From an uncultured Prevotella sp. (GTDB taxonomy: Bacteria > Bacteroidota > Bacteroidia > Bacteroidales > Bacteroidaceae): a stretch of DNA of 64,000 bases. The notes under the pieces are model-generated. The model was given only the letters and a program-made list of their open reading frames with translations. It ran no database searches and was not told the origin of the DNA. Both the position numbers and the translations under genes were made by a program. Positions within the stretch are counted from its first letter, which is position 1. Each line of letters begins with the position of its first letter. Below, piece by piece: positions 36,183 through 44,772 of the stretch. Where the stretch lies: contig CAMPYJ010000003.1 of the NCBI GenBank assembly GCA_946998205.1, forward strand, positions 1 to 64,000. The letters run 5' to 3'.

Positions 36183-37141
36183 GATTTTCCTCCTAAAATA
36201 ATGTTTATCTCGCCCAATCCTATCACGTCAATCTTGCACTTCACGCCTGTGGTTTCCTCTATGTACTTTTTCAACTCCCTGCCAAACCAGTCGGCTGTTG
36301 TACCTCTTGTCTGTCCATTCGCTGTGGTATAAGTCATCGGAATGCGCACCTCATCGAAGAACACCTCGTTCTCGGTCTTGTCTTCCAAATTGTAATTTCC
36401 CTTCATGGCATGCGCTGCAACCCAATCTTCTATCAGTTCGCTGAGTTCCTTATCTTGATATTCCTTCTCATAATTGATGTCGCAATTGTTGGCTAATGTC
36501 AAACGCACGACAATATGCCTACCCGACTCGAATAGCTTTTGATAGTAGCTGTCCATGTCTGAGATAAACTTGTCTTTGAAACTCAGCACGGCTTCTTCCA
36601 ACTGATTGACAAGCTGTGTGCCATTGGCAGAAGTACCCCTTCCTATGTTCCCTTGCGATATAGGCTCTGCGCTATAAGCATCGGTAGCACCCACGTTAAA
36701 CTCTACATACTTGTAGGGACCATCTTTCTTGATGGTATAATACAGTTCTACGATGATGTCGGCTTTTGCCGTCTTGTTGAGCATGTCAATAGTAGACTGT
36801 TGCAAGCCACCCCCGGCAGTAGTCATGTTGTCGCGAGCCGACCGAGACTTTAGCTTTCCTAACATTGTCTTCAGGTCTTCCACCTTATAATTCTCCCTCG
36901 TCATGAAGTCTTGCATGGCGCTAATCACCATGCTCACGTCAGGATTCTCGTCAAAGGCTTTCTGAAAGTCCGGTTCTTCTACCTGCTGTCCCTCCGCATT
37001 GGTATGCGTTGTCATAAAATGGTTCTGCACAAACCATGTCCTCGAAGGAATAATCATCAGTTTAGGTTTCTTTGCCTGGCCATATCCCACTATGGTCACG
37101 AAGCACATTAGAAATAAGATATAAATTTTCTTCATCTTCAT
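36179..37141 (-). CDS. DUF6175-like exported protein, CsgG/LpoB-type fold candidate
   Basis: A 320-residue protein with a signal peptide (TIVGYGQ). It opens KPKLMIIPSRTWFVQNHFM, followed by helix-strand alternation (DVSMVISAMQDFMTREN, ADIIVELYYTIKKDGPYKYV, DAYSAEPISQGNIGRGT). This is reminiscent of CsgG-like domains that read out envelope state or build pores. It is recalled as DUF6175, of unknown function. A terminator-like hairpin at 37196-37239 separates it from the upstream gene, so it may begin its own transcript with the next, overlapping gene. Confidence 0.68.
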   Translation of the reverse strand: MKMKKIYILFLMCFVTIVGYGQAKKPKLMIIPSRTWFVQNHFMTTHTNAEGQQVEEPDFQKAFDENPDVSMVISAMQDFMTRENYKVEDLKTMLGKLKSRSARDNMTTAGGGLQQSTIDMLNKTAKADIIVELYYTIKKDGPYKYVEFNVGATDAYSAEPISQGNIGRGTSANGTQLVNQLEEAVLSFKDKFISDMDSYYQKLFESGRHIVVRLTLANNCDINYEKEYQDKELSELIEDWVAAHAMKGNYNLEDKTENEVFFDEVRIPMTYTTANGQTRGTTADWFGRELKKYIEETTGVKCKIDVIGLGEINIILGGKS

Positions 37142-37195
37142 GTTATCATTAATTTTATTGATACTGTGCTGTCAGCGTTGTTTTTAATACATAAA

Positions 37196-37239
37196 CAGAA
37201 AAACGATCTGCCACAATTCTCACATGCGGCAAATCGTTT
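37196..37239 (-). terminator. Terminator inside the exported-protein cluster
   Basis: On the minus strand AAACGATTTGCC and GGCAGATCGTTT form a stem with one mismatch, followed by TTCTG. It lies 15 bases after the stop at 37254. It would split the five-gene cluster into a three-gene and a two-gene unit, or act as a partial terminator. Confidence 0.7.
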
Positions 37240-37253
37240 CATACGAAAGGTTA

Positions 37254-37781
37254 TTAATAAGAAAATCCTGAAGAGCCTTGCTTTAAAATGCCGTCTCGTT
37301 TCATTTTCTCTCTCAGGTTGTCGTACATTACCTGCACATACAGCCCTACCTTGTATCCCTTTTTCACCTCCCTGCGATCTTGGCCGGAGGGAACACCATC
37401 GGTGGTGACATTGATGAAAGACAAATACTCTTTAGCATCCTCAAAGAAATTGTAGAAATACTCAAAGTTATCTATCGCCACCTGTCCGTTACCTTGGTTT
37501 GAGAATATTGCAGGAGTAGCGCGAGCGTTGGCTGAACCGGGTATTCCCCTGAACAAACAAGCATGTACCGCATTCTTCTTGGCTTGCTCTATTGCCTTGT
37601 TGACATTCTTGCCAAATCCCCACACCTTGAGGTGCTTGGTGCCGTTCTGCCCTACCGCAACAGTAGAAACCTCATAGTTTGCCCATTCCGTAAGATACTT
37701 TTGCTTATCTATTTTCTTGCATAGTCCTTCGATGGGAAAGAAAAGCAACGCTACAAGAGCAAGCAATACTATCTTTTTCAT
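37254..37781 (-). CDS. LPP20/FlgT-like exported protein
   Basis: A 175-residue exported protein (signal ending about EGLCKK). The segment VWGFGKNVNKAIEQAKKNAV matches the pattern of LPP20/FlgT N-terminal domains, in which a strand with a small turn precedes a helix of repeated Ala. The following FEYFYNFFEDAKEYLSFINV parallels a segment of the lipoprotein at 39408, so the two are probably paralogues. Function is unknown. It starts 11 bases after the 528-residue gene. Confidence 0.65.
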   Translation of the reverse strand: MKKIVLLALVALLFFPIEGLCKKIDKQKYLTEWANYEVSTVAVGQNGTKHLKVWGFGKNVNKAIEQAKKNAVHACLFRGIPGSANARATPAIFSNQGNGQVAIDNFEYFYNFFEDAKEYLSFINVTTDGVPSGQDRREVKKGYKVGLYVQVMYDNLREKMKRDGILKQGSSGFSY

Positions 37782-37792
37782 TTCATATCTTT

Positions 37793-39379
37793 TTAGAAAT
37801 TAACCTTGACACCTGCGCCGATGGACAATTTTCCAAATCGGTTGGGCGTGTCAACATACAATTCACCTTCGCTAAACTTATATGAATAGTCAGCACGCAC
37901 GAACAGCTGTACGGGATAGAACACCTGCAAGCCTACTTTCACTCCACCATGTGCGAAATATGCTATACGCTTACTATAAGAATTGTCATTGTCTGAACTT
38001 GTGTCGCCCAACAATCTGCAATAATCGCCACCTATACCAACATTAGGCATAATCTCAAGAATACGAATTGGATGAATAGCCACAGCACCATTCAATGAGA
38101 ACGGAATGTAATGAGGACGCAACAACTCATCAGCTGTTTTAGAACCTGTTTCTACAATCTTGTCTCCCATATGGTAACCTATAGAGATACCTGTAAAATA
38201 CATCATGCCAAGTGTATTCTTCGTTTTTAAAAGATAGTCTATATCCACTTGAGCATAGTTATATCCTCCAAGCACACCAGACACGCTGACAGAGAGTTTC
38301 AAGTCTTTCTTCTCTTTCAAGAACATACCCTCTTTCATCGTCTTGCCAGATATCTTATAAAACTTACTGCAATCGGTCTCACCCATTGCGTCAGTTCTGT
38401 TATCAAATACTTCCGTAGCGCGTACGAATCCTACCTTCTTGTATTCCAAGTTACCACTCTCGTCCTCAACGACCTTGAACACACGGTAACGGTCAGAGTT
38501 GCGCAAACCTTCCTTACGTCCAATTTTTGCCGCAACAGGATTAACCTCAAATATAGTACTTGTTACCTGCCATTTGTCTATCTTACGCTCCAAAGCATCT
38601 AATGCGCTGTTCAATGTAGCCACGGCGTCTATGTCATCAGGAGAAACTTCCATGCTTCCTTTAGAGAGCACACGATTAAACTTAGTGGCTTTATTGTCAT
38701 CCTTTGATTCGTATGCGTTGTTTACAGCCTCTACAAACTCTAAATCCACCTTTAGGTTATCATAAAAGCTCTTATTTGCGGCAGAAGCGTCTTTGTCGAG
38801 CCAGTTGTTCCACACCTCTGTCAACACAGTGTCATTAAGAACAGCTTTGAAGACGTATGAATCTACACTTTTACCATCATTATCACTCAACACGACAACA
38901 TAAGAGTTGCCAATCAACTTCTTGTCCGCCGCATTTAAGGTATTTACCTTAGCCACGTTAGCATTCAACACATCAGCGTCTGTCTTGCTATAACGTGTAC
39001 GCTTTGCAAGCAAAGATGAATTGAACACGTTGCCATCGTATTGCAACCAATAATCCAACACTTGCTTACCTACATTCTTTGCCAACAGCTCTTTGCGTAT
39101 CTCTTCTGCTTTTTCTTTAAGCACCTGCTTCTTCTTGCCTACAATCTCATTACCTACCACACCGATTTGCGTACATGGTATTTTGTTAATGTCGAATTTA
39201 CCCGACATAAACTCACAGCTGTCAATACCTTGCGTAAAAGCTCCGCCGCCCATAGAGATTATAGAGATGGCACAACGGTTATAGTCAAACGTTTCCTGCG
39301 TAGGCACCTTTGATACTTCTTGAGCATAAGACACAACACCTCCAAAGAGAAATGCGACAAAAAGTAACTTTTTTCTCAT
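37793..39379 (-). CDS. Exported two-part protein: FlgT/CsgG-like region plus C-terminal beta-barrel
   Basis: A 528-residue protein with a signal peptide (VVSYAQ). Residues about 130-360 are alpha/beta and include VNPVAAKIGRKEGLRNSDRY followed by RVFKVVEDESG. This resembles FlgT C-terminal or CsgG-associated domains. The last 165 residues form alternating strands (LKLSVSVSGVLGGYNYAQVD ... FGKLSIGAGVKVNF) and end in F, as an outer-membrane barrel would. The fusion ties a periplasmic domain to a barrel and could form the membrane anchor of the cluster. The assignment is pattern-based. Confidence 0.65.
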   Translation of the reverse strand: MRKKLLFVAFLFGGVVSYAQEVSKVPTQETFDYNRCAISIISMGGGAFTQGIDSCEFMSGKFDINKIPCTQIGVVGNEIVGKKKQVLKEKAEEIRKELLAKNVGKQVLDYWLQYDGNVFNSSLLAKRTRYSKTDADVLNANVAKVNTLNAADKKLIGNSYVVVLSDNDGKSVDSYVFKAVLNDTVLTEVWNNWLDKDASAANKSFYDNLKVDLEFVEAVNNAYESKDDNKATKFNRVLSKGSMEVSPDDIDAVATLNSALDALERKIDKWQVTSTIFEVNPVAAKIGRKEGLRNSDRYRVFKVVEDESGNLEYKKVGFVRATEVFDNRTDAMGETDCSKFYKISGKTMKEGMFLKEKKDLKLSVSVSGVLGGYNYAQVDIDYLLKTKNTLGMMYFTGISIGYHMGDKIVETGSKTADELLRPHYIPFSLNGAVAIHPIRILEIMPNVGIGGDYCRLLGDTSSDNDNSYSKRIAYFAHGGVKVGLQVFYPVQLFVRADYSYKFSEGELYVDTPNRFGKLSIGAGVKVNF

Positions 39380-39407
39380 TTTTGTGAAATTTTAATTAAT
39401 ACTATGT

Positions 39408-39869
39408 TTAGAAAATCTGATTATCCGCAAGATATTTTGCTAATGCGGCACGATTCACCACGACATTCATGATGACACCGCGTCGCGCCTGTGGCTTGAA
39501 CTTGTCTTTTTCTAACCGTAGTTCGTGTACAAATTTCAGATAATCGCCACCAGCAGAGAAAAAAGAGCCAAAAAAGTCGGCATGCTGCTGCTCCGTCAAA
39601 GGATTGGAAAGAACCGGCTGTATCATCCTATGCTCCCCGTACGAGCTGCTGACGTTCTTAAAAATGATGTCGTACACCGCCTTGCGCATGGCATCTTCCT
39701 TAGCTTGTTGATATGTCTGACCGACGCCTTGAACTCGCAACACATACTCACCCATGCCCTTGTTAGCTATCGCAGTGGTGGAAAAGGTACTGTAATAGAT
39801 ATTTTTGGGCGTACAGGCACAAAACAACGTTATTAAAAAAAACAATAAAAAAGAATGGTTCACTTTCAT
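39408..39869 (-). CDS. LPP20-like lipoprotein, first gene of the exported-protein cluster
   Basis: About 153 residues with a lipoprotein signal (LFCAC, cysteine near 19). The segment YVLRVQGVGQTYQQAKEDAM followed by RKAVYDIIF is the most LPP20-like in the window. It shares a later block (FFGSFFSAGGDYLKFVHELR) with the protein at 37254. The start at 39869 is preferred to 39884 because the signal peptide follows. A candidate promoter lies at 39917-39948, so this is probably the leading gene. The next gene is 28 bases on. Confidence 0.7.
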   Translation of the reverse strand: MKVNHSFLLFFLITLFCACTPKNIYYSTFSTTAIANKGMGEYVLRVQGVGQTYQQAKEDAMRKAVYDIIFKNVSSSYGEHRMIQPVLSNPLTEQQHADFFGSFFSAGGDYLKFVHELRLEKDKFKPQARRGVIMNVVVNRAALAKYLADNQIF

Positions 39870-39916
39870 AGATACGATTCTCATTTAACTATATTTATCA
39901 TATTTCTTACTTTTTG

Positions 39917-39948
39917 CAAAAATAAAGAATCGTTCTTTTTTATAACAA
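39917..39948 (-). promoter_or_regulatory. Probable promoter of the exported-protein cluster
   Basis: On the minus strand TTG (39948-39946), a 21-base spacer and TATTTTTG (39924-39917), about 48 bases before the start at 39869. The spacer is slightly long. Confidence 0.6.
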
Positions 39949-40037
39949 TATTTTTCTTATAATTGTTTTTTTTAACGGTGTTCTGATTAAAATAAACTTA
40001 TATTAACATAAAATACGGAACTTCGGAGGATTTTAAC

Positions 40038-40076
40038 AGCAAAAGGGGATACACCGTTTGGCATATCCCCTTTGCT
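40038..40076 (-). terminator. Terminator of ackA
   Basis: AGCAAAAGGGGATA and TATCCCCTTTGCT pair in a stem just beyond the ackA stop. On the minus strand it ends in TTTTGCTGTTAAAA. Confidence 0.8.
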
Positions 40077-40095
40077 CATTATTATATCGAGAGAA

Positions 40096-41295
40096 TTATT
40101 TTCCGTTCACCAGTCGCATGGTGTCGCGTGCGATGACAATCTCTTCATCGGTAGGAATCACACAAACCGTCACCTTGGAATCGGGAGCAGAGATGATGGC
40201 TTCCTTGCCACGAACCTTGTTGGCTTCGGCATCCATCTTCACACCCAAGAACTCTAAGTTACTGCAAGCAGCCAAACGAGTTCCTGTTTGGTTTTCACCC
40301 ACGCCAGCCGTCCATACGATGATGTCGACACCTCCCATGGCGGCAGCGTAAGCTCCGATGTATTTCTTGATGCGGTAGTCGTACATCTGAAGAGCCAACT
40401 GCGCCCGCTTATTACCCTCAGCAGCGGCATTCTCTATATCGCGCATGTCAGAAGAGATGCCCGTAATACCAAGTACGCCACTCTCCTTGTTTAGATAATC
40501 AGACATCTCTTGCGGCGTTTTGTGCAACTTCTCCATTAAGAACGTAACGACCGACGCATCGATATCACCACTGCGCGTACCCATCATCAATCCTTCGAGC
40601 GGCGTTAATCCCATTGACGTGTCAACGCATTTGCCGCCTTTGACGGCAGAAACACTGGCTCCGTTACCTATATGACAGGTGATGATGCGCATGTCCTTGA
40701 TGTCCTTGCCCAAGAACTCACACACACGCTGTGACACATAACGATGACTGGTTCCGTGGAAACCGTAACGGCGTACATGATATTTCTCGTACATCTCATA
40801 AGGCACGGCATAAAGATAAGCGTAATCGGGCATGGTGCTATGGAACGCATTATCAAACACGGCTACTTGTGGAACGTGAGGCATGAGCGCGTCAACAGCC
40901 CTAAGTCCACGCAAGTGTCCAAGATTGTGCACAGGAGCCAGGTCGCATAAGCTCTCAATACCATCCTCCACACTCTTGTCGACGAGGGTGGATTTTTCGT
41001 ACAGGTCGCCACCTTGCACGACACGATGTCCAACGGCATCAATCTCGTCAAGACTGTTGATAGCCCCCAACTCCTTATCCATGAGAATGGAGAACACGAA
41101 GTTCACGCCTTCTTTATGGTCGGGCATGTCGTGCATGATTTTCTTTTTCTCTCCATTGGGCAACGTTACTTTCACAAAGGCCTCATCGAGACCGATACGC
41201 TCTGCAATACCTTGAGCCAACACAGACTCGTTGGTCATGTTGTAGAGTTTATACTTGATAGAGCTGCTTCCGCAGTTTAATACTAAGATGTTCAT
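40096..41295 (-). CDS. ackA: Acetate kinase
   Basis: A 399-residue kinase that makes ATP and acetate from acetyl phosphate, the end of the main fermentative route. The N-terminal LNCGSSSIKYKLY and the internal GFHGTSHRYVSQR, ITCHIGNGASVSAV and DTSMGLTPLEGLMMGTRSGD are the family signatures. Length is standard. pta lies upstream on the same strand across a 188-bp spacer with two G/C palindromes. Confidence 0.96.
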   Translation of the reverse strand: MNILVLNCGSSSIKYKLYNMTNESVLAQGIAERIGLDEAFVKVTLPNGEKKKIMHDMPDHKEGVNFVFSILMDKELGAINSLDEIDAVGHRVVQGGDLYEKSTLVDKSVEDGIESLCDLAPVHNLGHLRGLRAVDALMPHVPQVAVFDNAFHSTMPDYAYLYAVPYEMYEKYHVRRYGFHGTSHRYVSQRVCEFLGKDIKDMRIITCHIGNGASVSAVKGGKCVDTSMGLTPLEGLMMGTRSGDIDASVVTFLMEKLHKTPQEMSDYLNKESGVLGITGISSDMRDIENAAAEGNKRAQLALQMYDYRIKKYIGAYAAAMGGVDIIVWTAGVGENQTGTRLAACSNLEFLGVKMDAEANKVRGKEAIISAPDSKVTVCVIPTDEEIVIARDTMRLVNGK

Positions 41296-41311
41296 TGTTA
41301 AGTTTATGAGT

Positions 41312-41350
41312 TAAAAGAGCCTCTCCCCCTGCCCCTCCCCAAAAGGGAGG
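41312..41350. repeat. CCCCTCCC palindrome before ackA (first)
   Basis: CCCCTCCCCAAAAGGGAGGGG plus flanking CTCTCCCCCTG, related in sequence to 16609-16642 and 41428-41466 and in the opposite sense to the former. Confidence 0.75.
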
Positions 41351-41427
41351 GGAGTAGTTAGCTGTATGATGTTGAATTATGTTGTAGAACTATCAATTTG
41401 TGAGCTTGTCAATTAAACCAACTATCT

Positions 41428-41466
41428 ATTCCCCTCCCTTTCGGGGAGGGGTTAAGGGGTGGGGCT
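41428..41466. repeat. CCCCTCCC palindrome after pta (second)
   Basis: CCCCTCCCTTTCGGGGAGGGG followed by TTAAGGGGTGGGG; the same core as at 16609-16642. It directly follows the pta stop and may weaken read-through into ackA. Confidence 0.75.
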
Positions 41467-41483
41467 GTAATTTGTAAACTATA

Positions 41484-42506
41484 TCACCTCTCCTCCTCTT
41501 TCTTGGCATCTTGCGCCTGGCAGGCGGTGATGGCCACCATATAATAGATGTCGTCTACCGAGCATCCGCGGCTAAGGTCGTTCACTGGGCGAGCAATACC
41601 TTGTAAGATAGGTCCTATGGCAATGGCATTGCCCAAGCGTTGTACCAGCTTATAGCCAATGTTTCCTACTTCCAAATTGGGAACCACCAATACGTTGGCA
41701 TTGCCAGCGATAGCACTGCCTGGTGCTTTCTTTTGTCCTATCGATGGCACCAGGGCGGCATCGGCTTGCAACTCACCATCGATTTTGAGTTGTGGTGCAC
41801 GTTGTTTAGCCAATTTTGTGGCTTCTGCCACTTTTGCAACGACCTCATGAGAGGCACTGCCCTTGGTAGAGAAACTCAACATCGCTACGCGTGGTTCCTT
41901 AAATCCTGCCACACTCTTTGCCGTTTCAGCGGTAGTCACGGCAATTTGAGCCAACTGATCCACATCGGGAACAGGGGTAACAGCCACGTCACCCATAACC
42001 ACTACGCCATTCTCGCCATACTCCTTTGCTTGCGTAATCAACAGCATGGCACCACTCACGCAAGTGACACCGGGTGCGCACTTAATGATTTGCAGTGCTG
42101 GGCGCAATGTATCTCCCGTCGTACTCAAGGCGCCGCTAATTTGTCCATCGGCACCTTCGGTCTTGATGATCATGCAGCCCAAGTATAAAGGATTCTTCAC
42201 TAACTCGCGTGCCTGTTCAATCGTCATGCCCTTTTTCTTGCGCAGTTCGGCAAGCAATGCGGCATATTCCTCTGCTTTTGGATTGTTCAGAGGATCTACG
42301 ACTGTAGCCTTGCCGATGTTTTCCAATCCACGCGCCTCAGCCAGTTTGTGAATTTCTGCAGGGTTCCCAATGAGAATGATGTCTGCGATGCCGTCGGCCA
42401 ACACGCGGTCAGCGGCCCGTAGCGTCCGCTCCTCCAATGCTTCGGGGAGTACGATACGTTGCTTGTCAGCTTTTGCTCGCTCAACAATTTGTTTTAATAA
42501 ATCCAT
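41484..42506 (-). CDS. pta: Phosphate acetyltransferase
   Basis: A 340-residue single-domain PTA_PTB enzyme that converts acetyl-CoA and phosphate to acetyl phosphate. Signatures: RIVLPEALEERTLRAADRVL at the start, GALSTTGDTLRPALQIIK, SMLSFSTKGSASHEVVAKV-like (AMLSFSTKGSASHEVV), and LVQRLGNAIAIGPILQGIAR near the end. It lacks the regulatory N-terminal domain of E. coli Pta. ackA follows, giving the usual acetate pathway pair. A TATTTTTG box at 42628-42621 (minus) may be its -7 element. Confidence 0.96.
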   Translation of the reverse strand: MDLLKQIVERAKADKQRIVLPEALEERTLRAADRVLADGIADIILIGNPAEIHKLAEARGLENIGKATVVDPLNNPKAEEYAALLAELRKKKGMTIEQARELVKNPLYLGCMIIKTEGADGQISGALSTTGDTLRPALQIIKCAPGVTCVSGAMLLITQAKEYGENGVVVMGDVAVTPVPDVDQLAQIAVTTAETAKSVAGFKEPRVAMLSFSTKGSASHEVVAKVAEATKLAKQRAPQLKIDGELQADAALVPSIGQKKAPGSAIAGNANVLVVPNLEVGNIGYKLVQRLGNAIAIGPILQGIARPVNDLSRGCSVDDIYYMVAITACQAQDAKKEEER

Positions 42507-42681
42507 GATGTTGCTATTTATATTTAGGTTTGTGTCATGATGTCGGCATCAACATGCCTTCGCCGGGTGCCGGTGTTAAAAGAAGCGGGAAACCCATTGA
42601 GACCATTGAGATTGCAATTGCAAAAATAACAAATATTATCGACATGCGGAATGAAACGTCCATAAAAATACCAAACATCGC

Positions 42682-42717
42682 AAAAAGGACTGCATTCCAC
42701 GAAAGAATACAGTCCTT
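42682..42717 (-). terminator. Terminator of the susCD unit
   Basis: On the minus strand AAGGACTGTATTC and GAATGCAGTCC pair around a short loop and are followed by TTTTTG. It is now separated from the susD stop (42943) by MITE copy C. Confidence 0.8.
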
Positions 42718-42728
42718 AATTTGTTTCC

Positions 42729-42921
42729 GGGCGGTTCTATAAATTACCGCCGTAAAGTTTTTTGTATGTTGGACAGTTTACGTTTTGTCATCTTGCGGTC
42801 TCTTTTTGGTTCAATTTGTTTATTCGTTCAGTCGTATAGCCCGCTATACTCCTTCACTCACAAACAGATTGACCACAAAAACAGCCTCGCAATCTAACAA
42901 AGCTAATTTATAGAACCGCCC
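42729..42921 (+). mobile_element. MITE-like element, copy C (193 bp)
   Basis: 18-bp terminal inverted repeats as in the other copies, flanked by the 4-bp direct repeat TTCC (42725-42728 and 42922-42925). Relative to copies A and D it lacks about 65 bp between two CTCTTTTT sequences, consistent with a deletion between direct repeats. It lies between the susD stop and its terminator. Confidence 0.87.
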
Positions 42922-42942
42922 TTCCTTGCATCTAACCGTCCA

Positions 42943-44472
42943 TTAAGGATTCTGCGTCAAGTTAGGATTTGCATTGATTTCCTTTACAGGAAGCTGATGT
43001 AAGTATTCCTTGGCGTCTGTTGCCATCTTCCTCTGTACCGAAGCAGGATGGTTAGAAGAGACCTTCACTTCCTTTCCGTCCTTATCCATCGCCTCGTAAC
43101 CTTTCGTGCGGTCGATGGTTTCCTTCCAGCGTTTCATGTCAAACCAGTTGGTGCCTTCGCCCCAAAGTTCTATACGACGTTGGAATCGAACCTCCTTGCG
43201 TAGTGCGTCTTGCGTAGAAGGAGCCTCGAACTCCGGGTTGCGCTTCCTCACAAAAGCGTTAAGCTGTGCTTGCGCCTCGGCCAACTTGTTTTGTTCAACC
43301 AGTGCTTCTATTTCAAGCAAGATAGGGTCTTGAACACGGATGAAGCAATAGTCTTGTTCCATACCTGCGTCACCGGCGACGAACTTCACCTGTTCAAGAT
43401 CATCGAGGTCATCCATTGATTTCATGTCCGGATTGTGTGTCTGATGAAGCATCGAAGTTGCCACGTCGGGATATTCCTCTTTATTGATCCAAAGTTTCCT
43501 ACGCGAGTCGGTCTTAGGAATCTGGTTGTACAGATAGTTGTAAATCAGTTTTGTCGCACCTCCCGCCGCATATCCTCGAGCCAAGAAATGGTCCATGTGG
43601 CTCCAGTAAGATGCCCACAGCGAAGAGTTCTGTGTGTTGATGTCATATCCCCACAAGACATCCTCCTGACCTACGTCCCATCCACGAGCCGGTTCGGTCA
43701 CCTTGTCAGTACCGCCTTGGACGGCAATCTTCGCATAAGTTTCCACGTTAGGCCAGTCTTCCATTTGCGCATACACCTTGGCCAAGTAAGCAGCAGCCAC
43801 CGAATGGTCTACATCCGTACGTACAGCTGTGTTCCTGCAGTTCTCGACGGCAAAGGTCAAGTCCTCTATAATCTGCTTGTACACCTCTTGAACGGTGGCG
43901 CGCGGCAGATTCTGATCCGTTGATTTCAACGCCAGCGGCACGCCCGGAGCCGATTCGTGTCCTTTGTATGTATGCTGATAGAAGTTAACCAAGTGGAAAT
44001 AAGCGATGCCGCGGAGTGCCAAAGCCTCACCTTTTGCCGCCAACACTTCCGGGTCGGTTGACGCCTGCGCGAAGTAAGTTTCCAAGTTCAGGTTCACCTT
44101 TGCGATGATTTCATAAAACTGTCCCCATGTAGACCGGGTGCGGCGGTAATTCTGCATGCGGTTGTCTATCTGGTAATCATACCAAAACCAGGCTGGTCTT
44201 AGAAAGACCATGTCCTCACACATCATGTCGGTAGCCACCTGGAATGCTTTCAATCCAAAATCATCGTGAGCGTCATCTGAATATGGCTCCTGGAAAAGTG
44301 AGTAAATCTTCGCGGTGGCAGCTCTGGCGACCTGCGCCCGCGTTTCGGGGTTAACTACCAACTCTTCATGTCGCTGCTGAGATACATATTCAGAGACCTC
44401 TGTATCAAGATTGCAGCCTACGATACCGAACGTGAAAGCGAGTGCGGCTGCAGCTTTTATATAATTCTTCAT
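42943..44472 (-). CDS. SusD/RagB-family surface glycan-binding lipoprotein
   Basis: A 509-residue lipoprotein (FGIVGC, cysteine about 20) with the SusD/RagB TPR-like fold. Visible features are helical repeats such as LAAKGEALALRGIAYFHLVN, the central ligand-binding part around GWDVGQEDVLWGYD, and the conserved C-terminal RRIELWGEGTNWFDMKRWKE. It works with the SusC-type protein encoded just upstream to capture and import an oligosaccharide or peptide. The operon is unusual in that a 259-bp MITE (44491-44749) separates the two genes. Confidence 0.93.
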   Translation of the reverse strand: MKNYIKAAAALAFTFGIVGCNLDTEVSEYVSQQRHEELVVNPETRAQVARAATAKIYSLFQEPYSDDAHDDFGLKAFQVATDMMCEDMVFLRPAWFWYDYQIDNRMQNYRRTRSTWGQFYEIIAKVNLNLETYFAQASTDPEVLAAKGEALALRGIAYFHLVNFYQHTYKGHESAPGVPLALKSTDQNLPRATVQEVYKQIIEDLTFAVENCRNTAVRTDVDHSVAAAYLAKVYAQMEDWPNVETYAKIAVQGGTDKVTEPARGWDVGQEDVLWGYDINTQNSSLWASYWSHMDHFLARGYAAGGATKLIYNYLYNQIPKTDSRRKLWINKEEYPDVATSMLHQTHNPDMKSMDDLDDLEQVKFVAGDAGMEQDYCFIRVQDPILLEIEALVEQNKLAEAQAQLNAFVRKRNPEFEAPSTQDALRKEVRFQRRIELWGEGTNWFDMKRWKETIDRTKGYEAMDKDGKEVKVSSNHPASVQRKMATDAKEYLHQLPVKEINANPNLTQNP

Positions 44473-44490
44473 GTTTCCTATGTTTTATAA

Positions 44491-44749
44491 GGGCGGTTCT
44501 ATAAATTACCGCCATAAAGTTTTTTGTATGTTAGACAGTTTACGTTTTGTCATCTTGCGGTCTCTTTTTATATAAAACAGGCTGCGCCTCAACAATTCAA
44601 ACAAGTTTGATTGTATTCGGCTTGCTCCGTTTTTGGTTCAATTTGTTTGTTCGTTCAGTCGTATAGCCCGCTATACTCCTTCACTCACAAACAAATTGAC
44701 CTCAAAAAACAGCCTCGCAATCTGACAAAGCTAATTTATAGAACCGCCC
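44491..44749 (+). mobile_element. MITE-like element, copy D (259 bp), between susC and susD
   Basis: 18-bp terminal inverted repeats, flanked by the 4-bp direct repeat ATAA (44487-44490 and 44750-44753). It is the long size class and nearly identical to copy A. It fills almost the whole gap between the susC stop (44773) and the susD start (44472), ending 18 bases before the start codon. Its internal palindrome would form a large hairpin in the susCD message. Confidence 0.9.
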
Positions 44750-44772
44750 ATAATGGTTTGTAAAGCCGTTAC

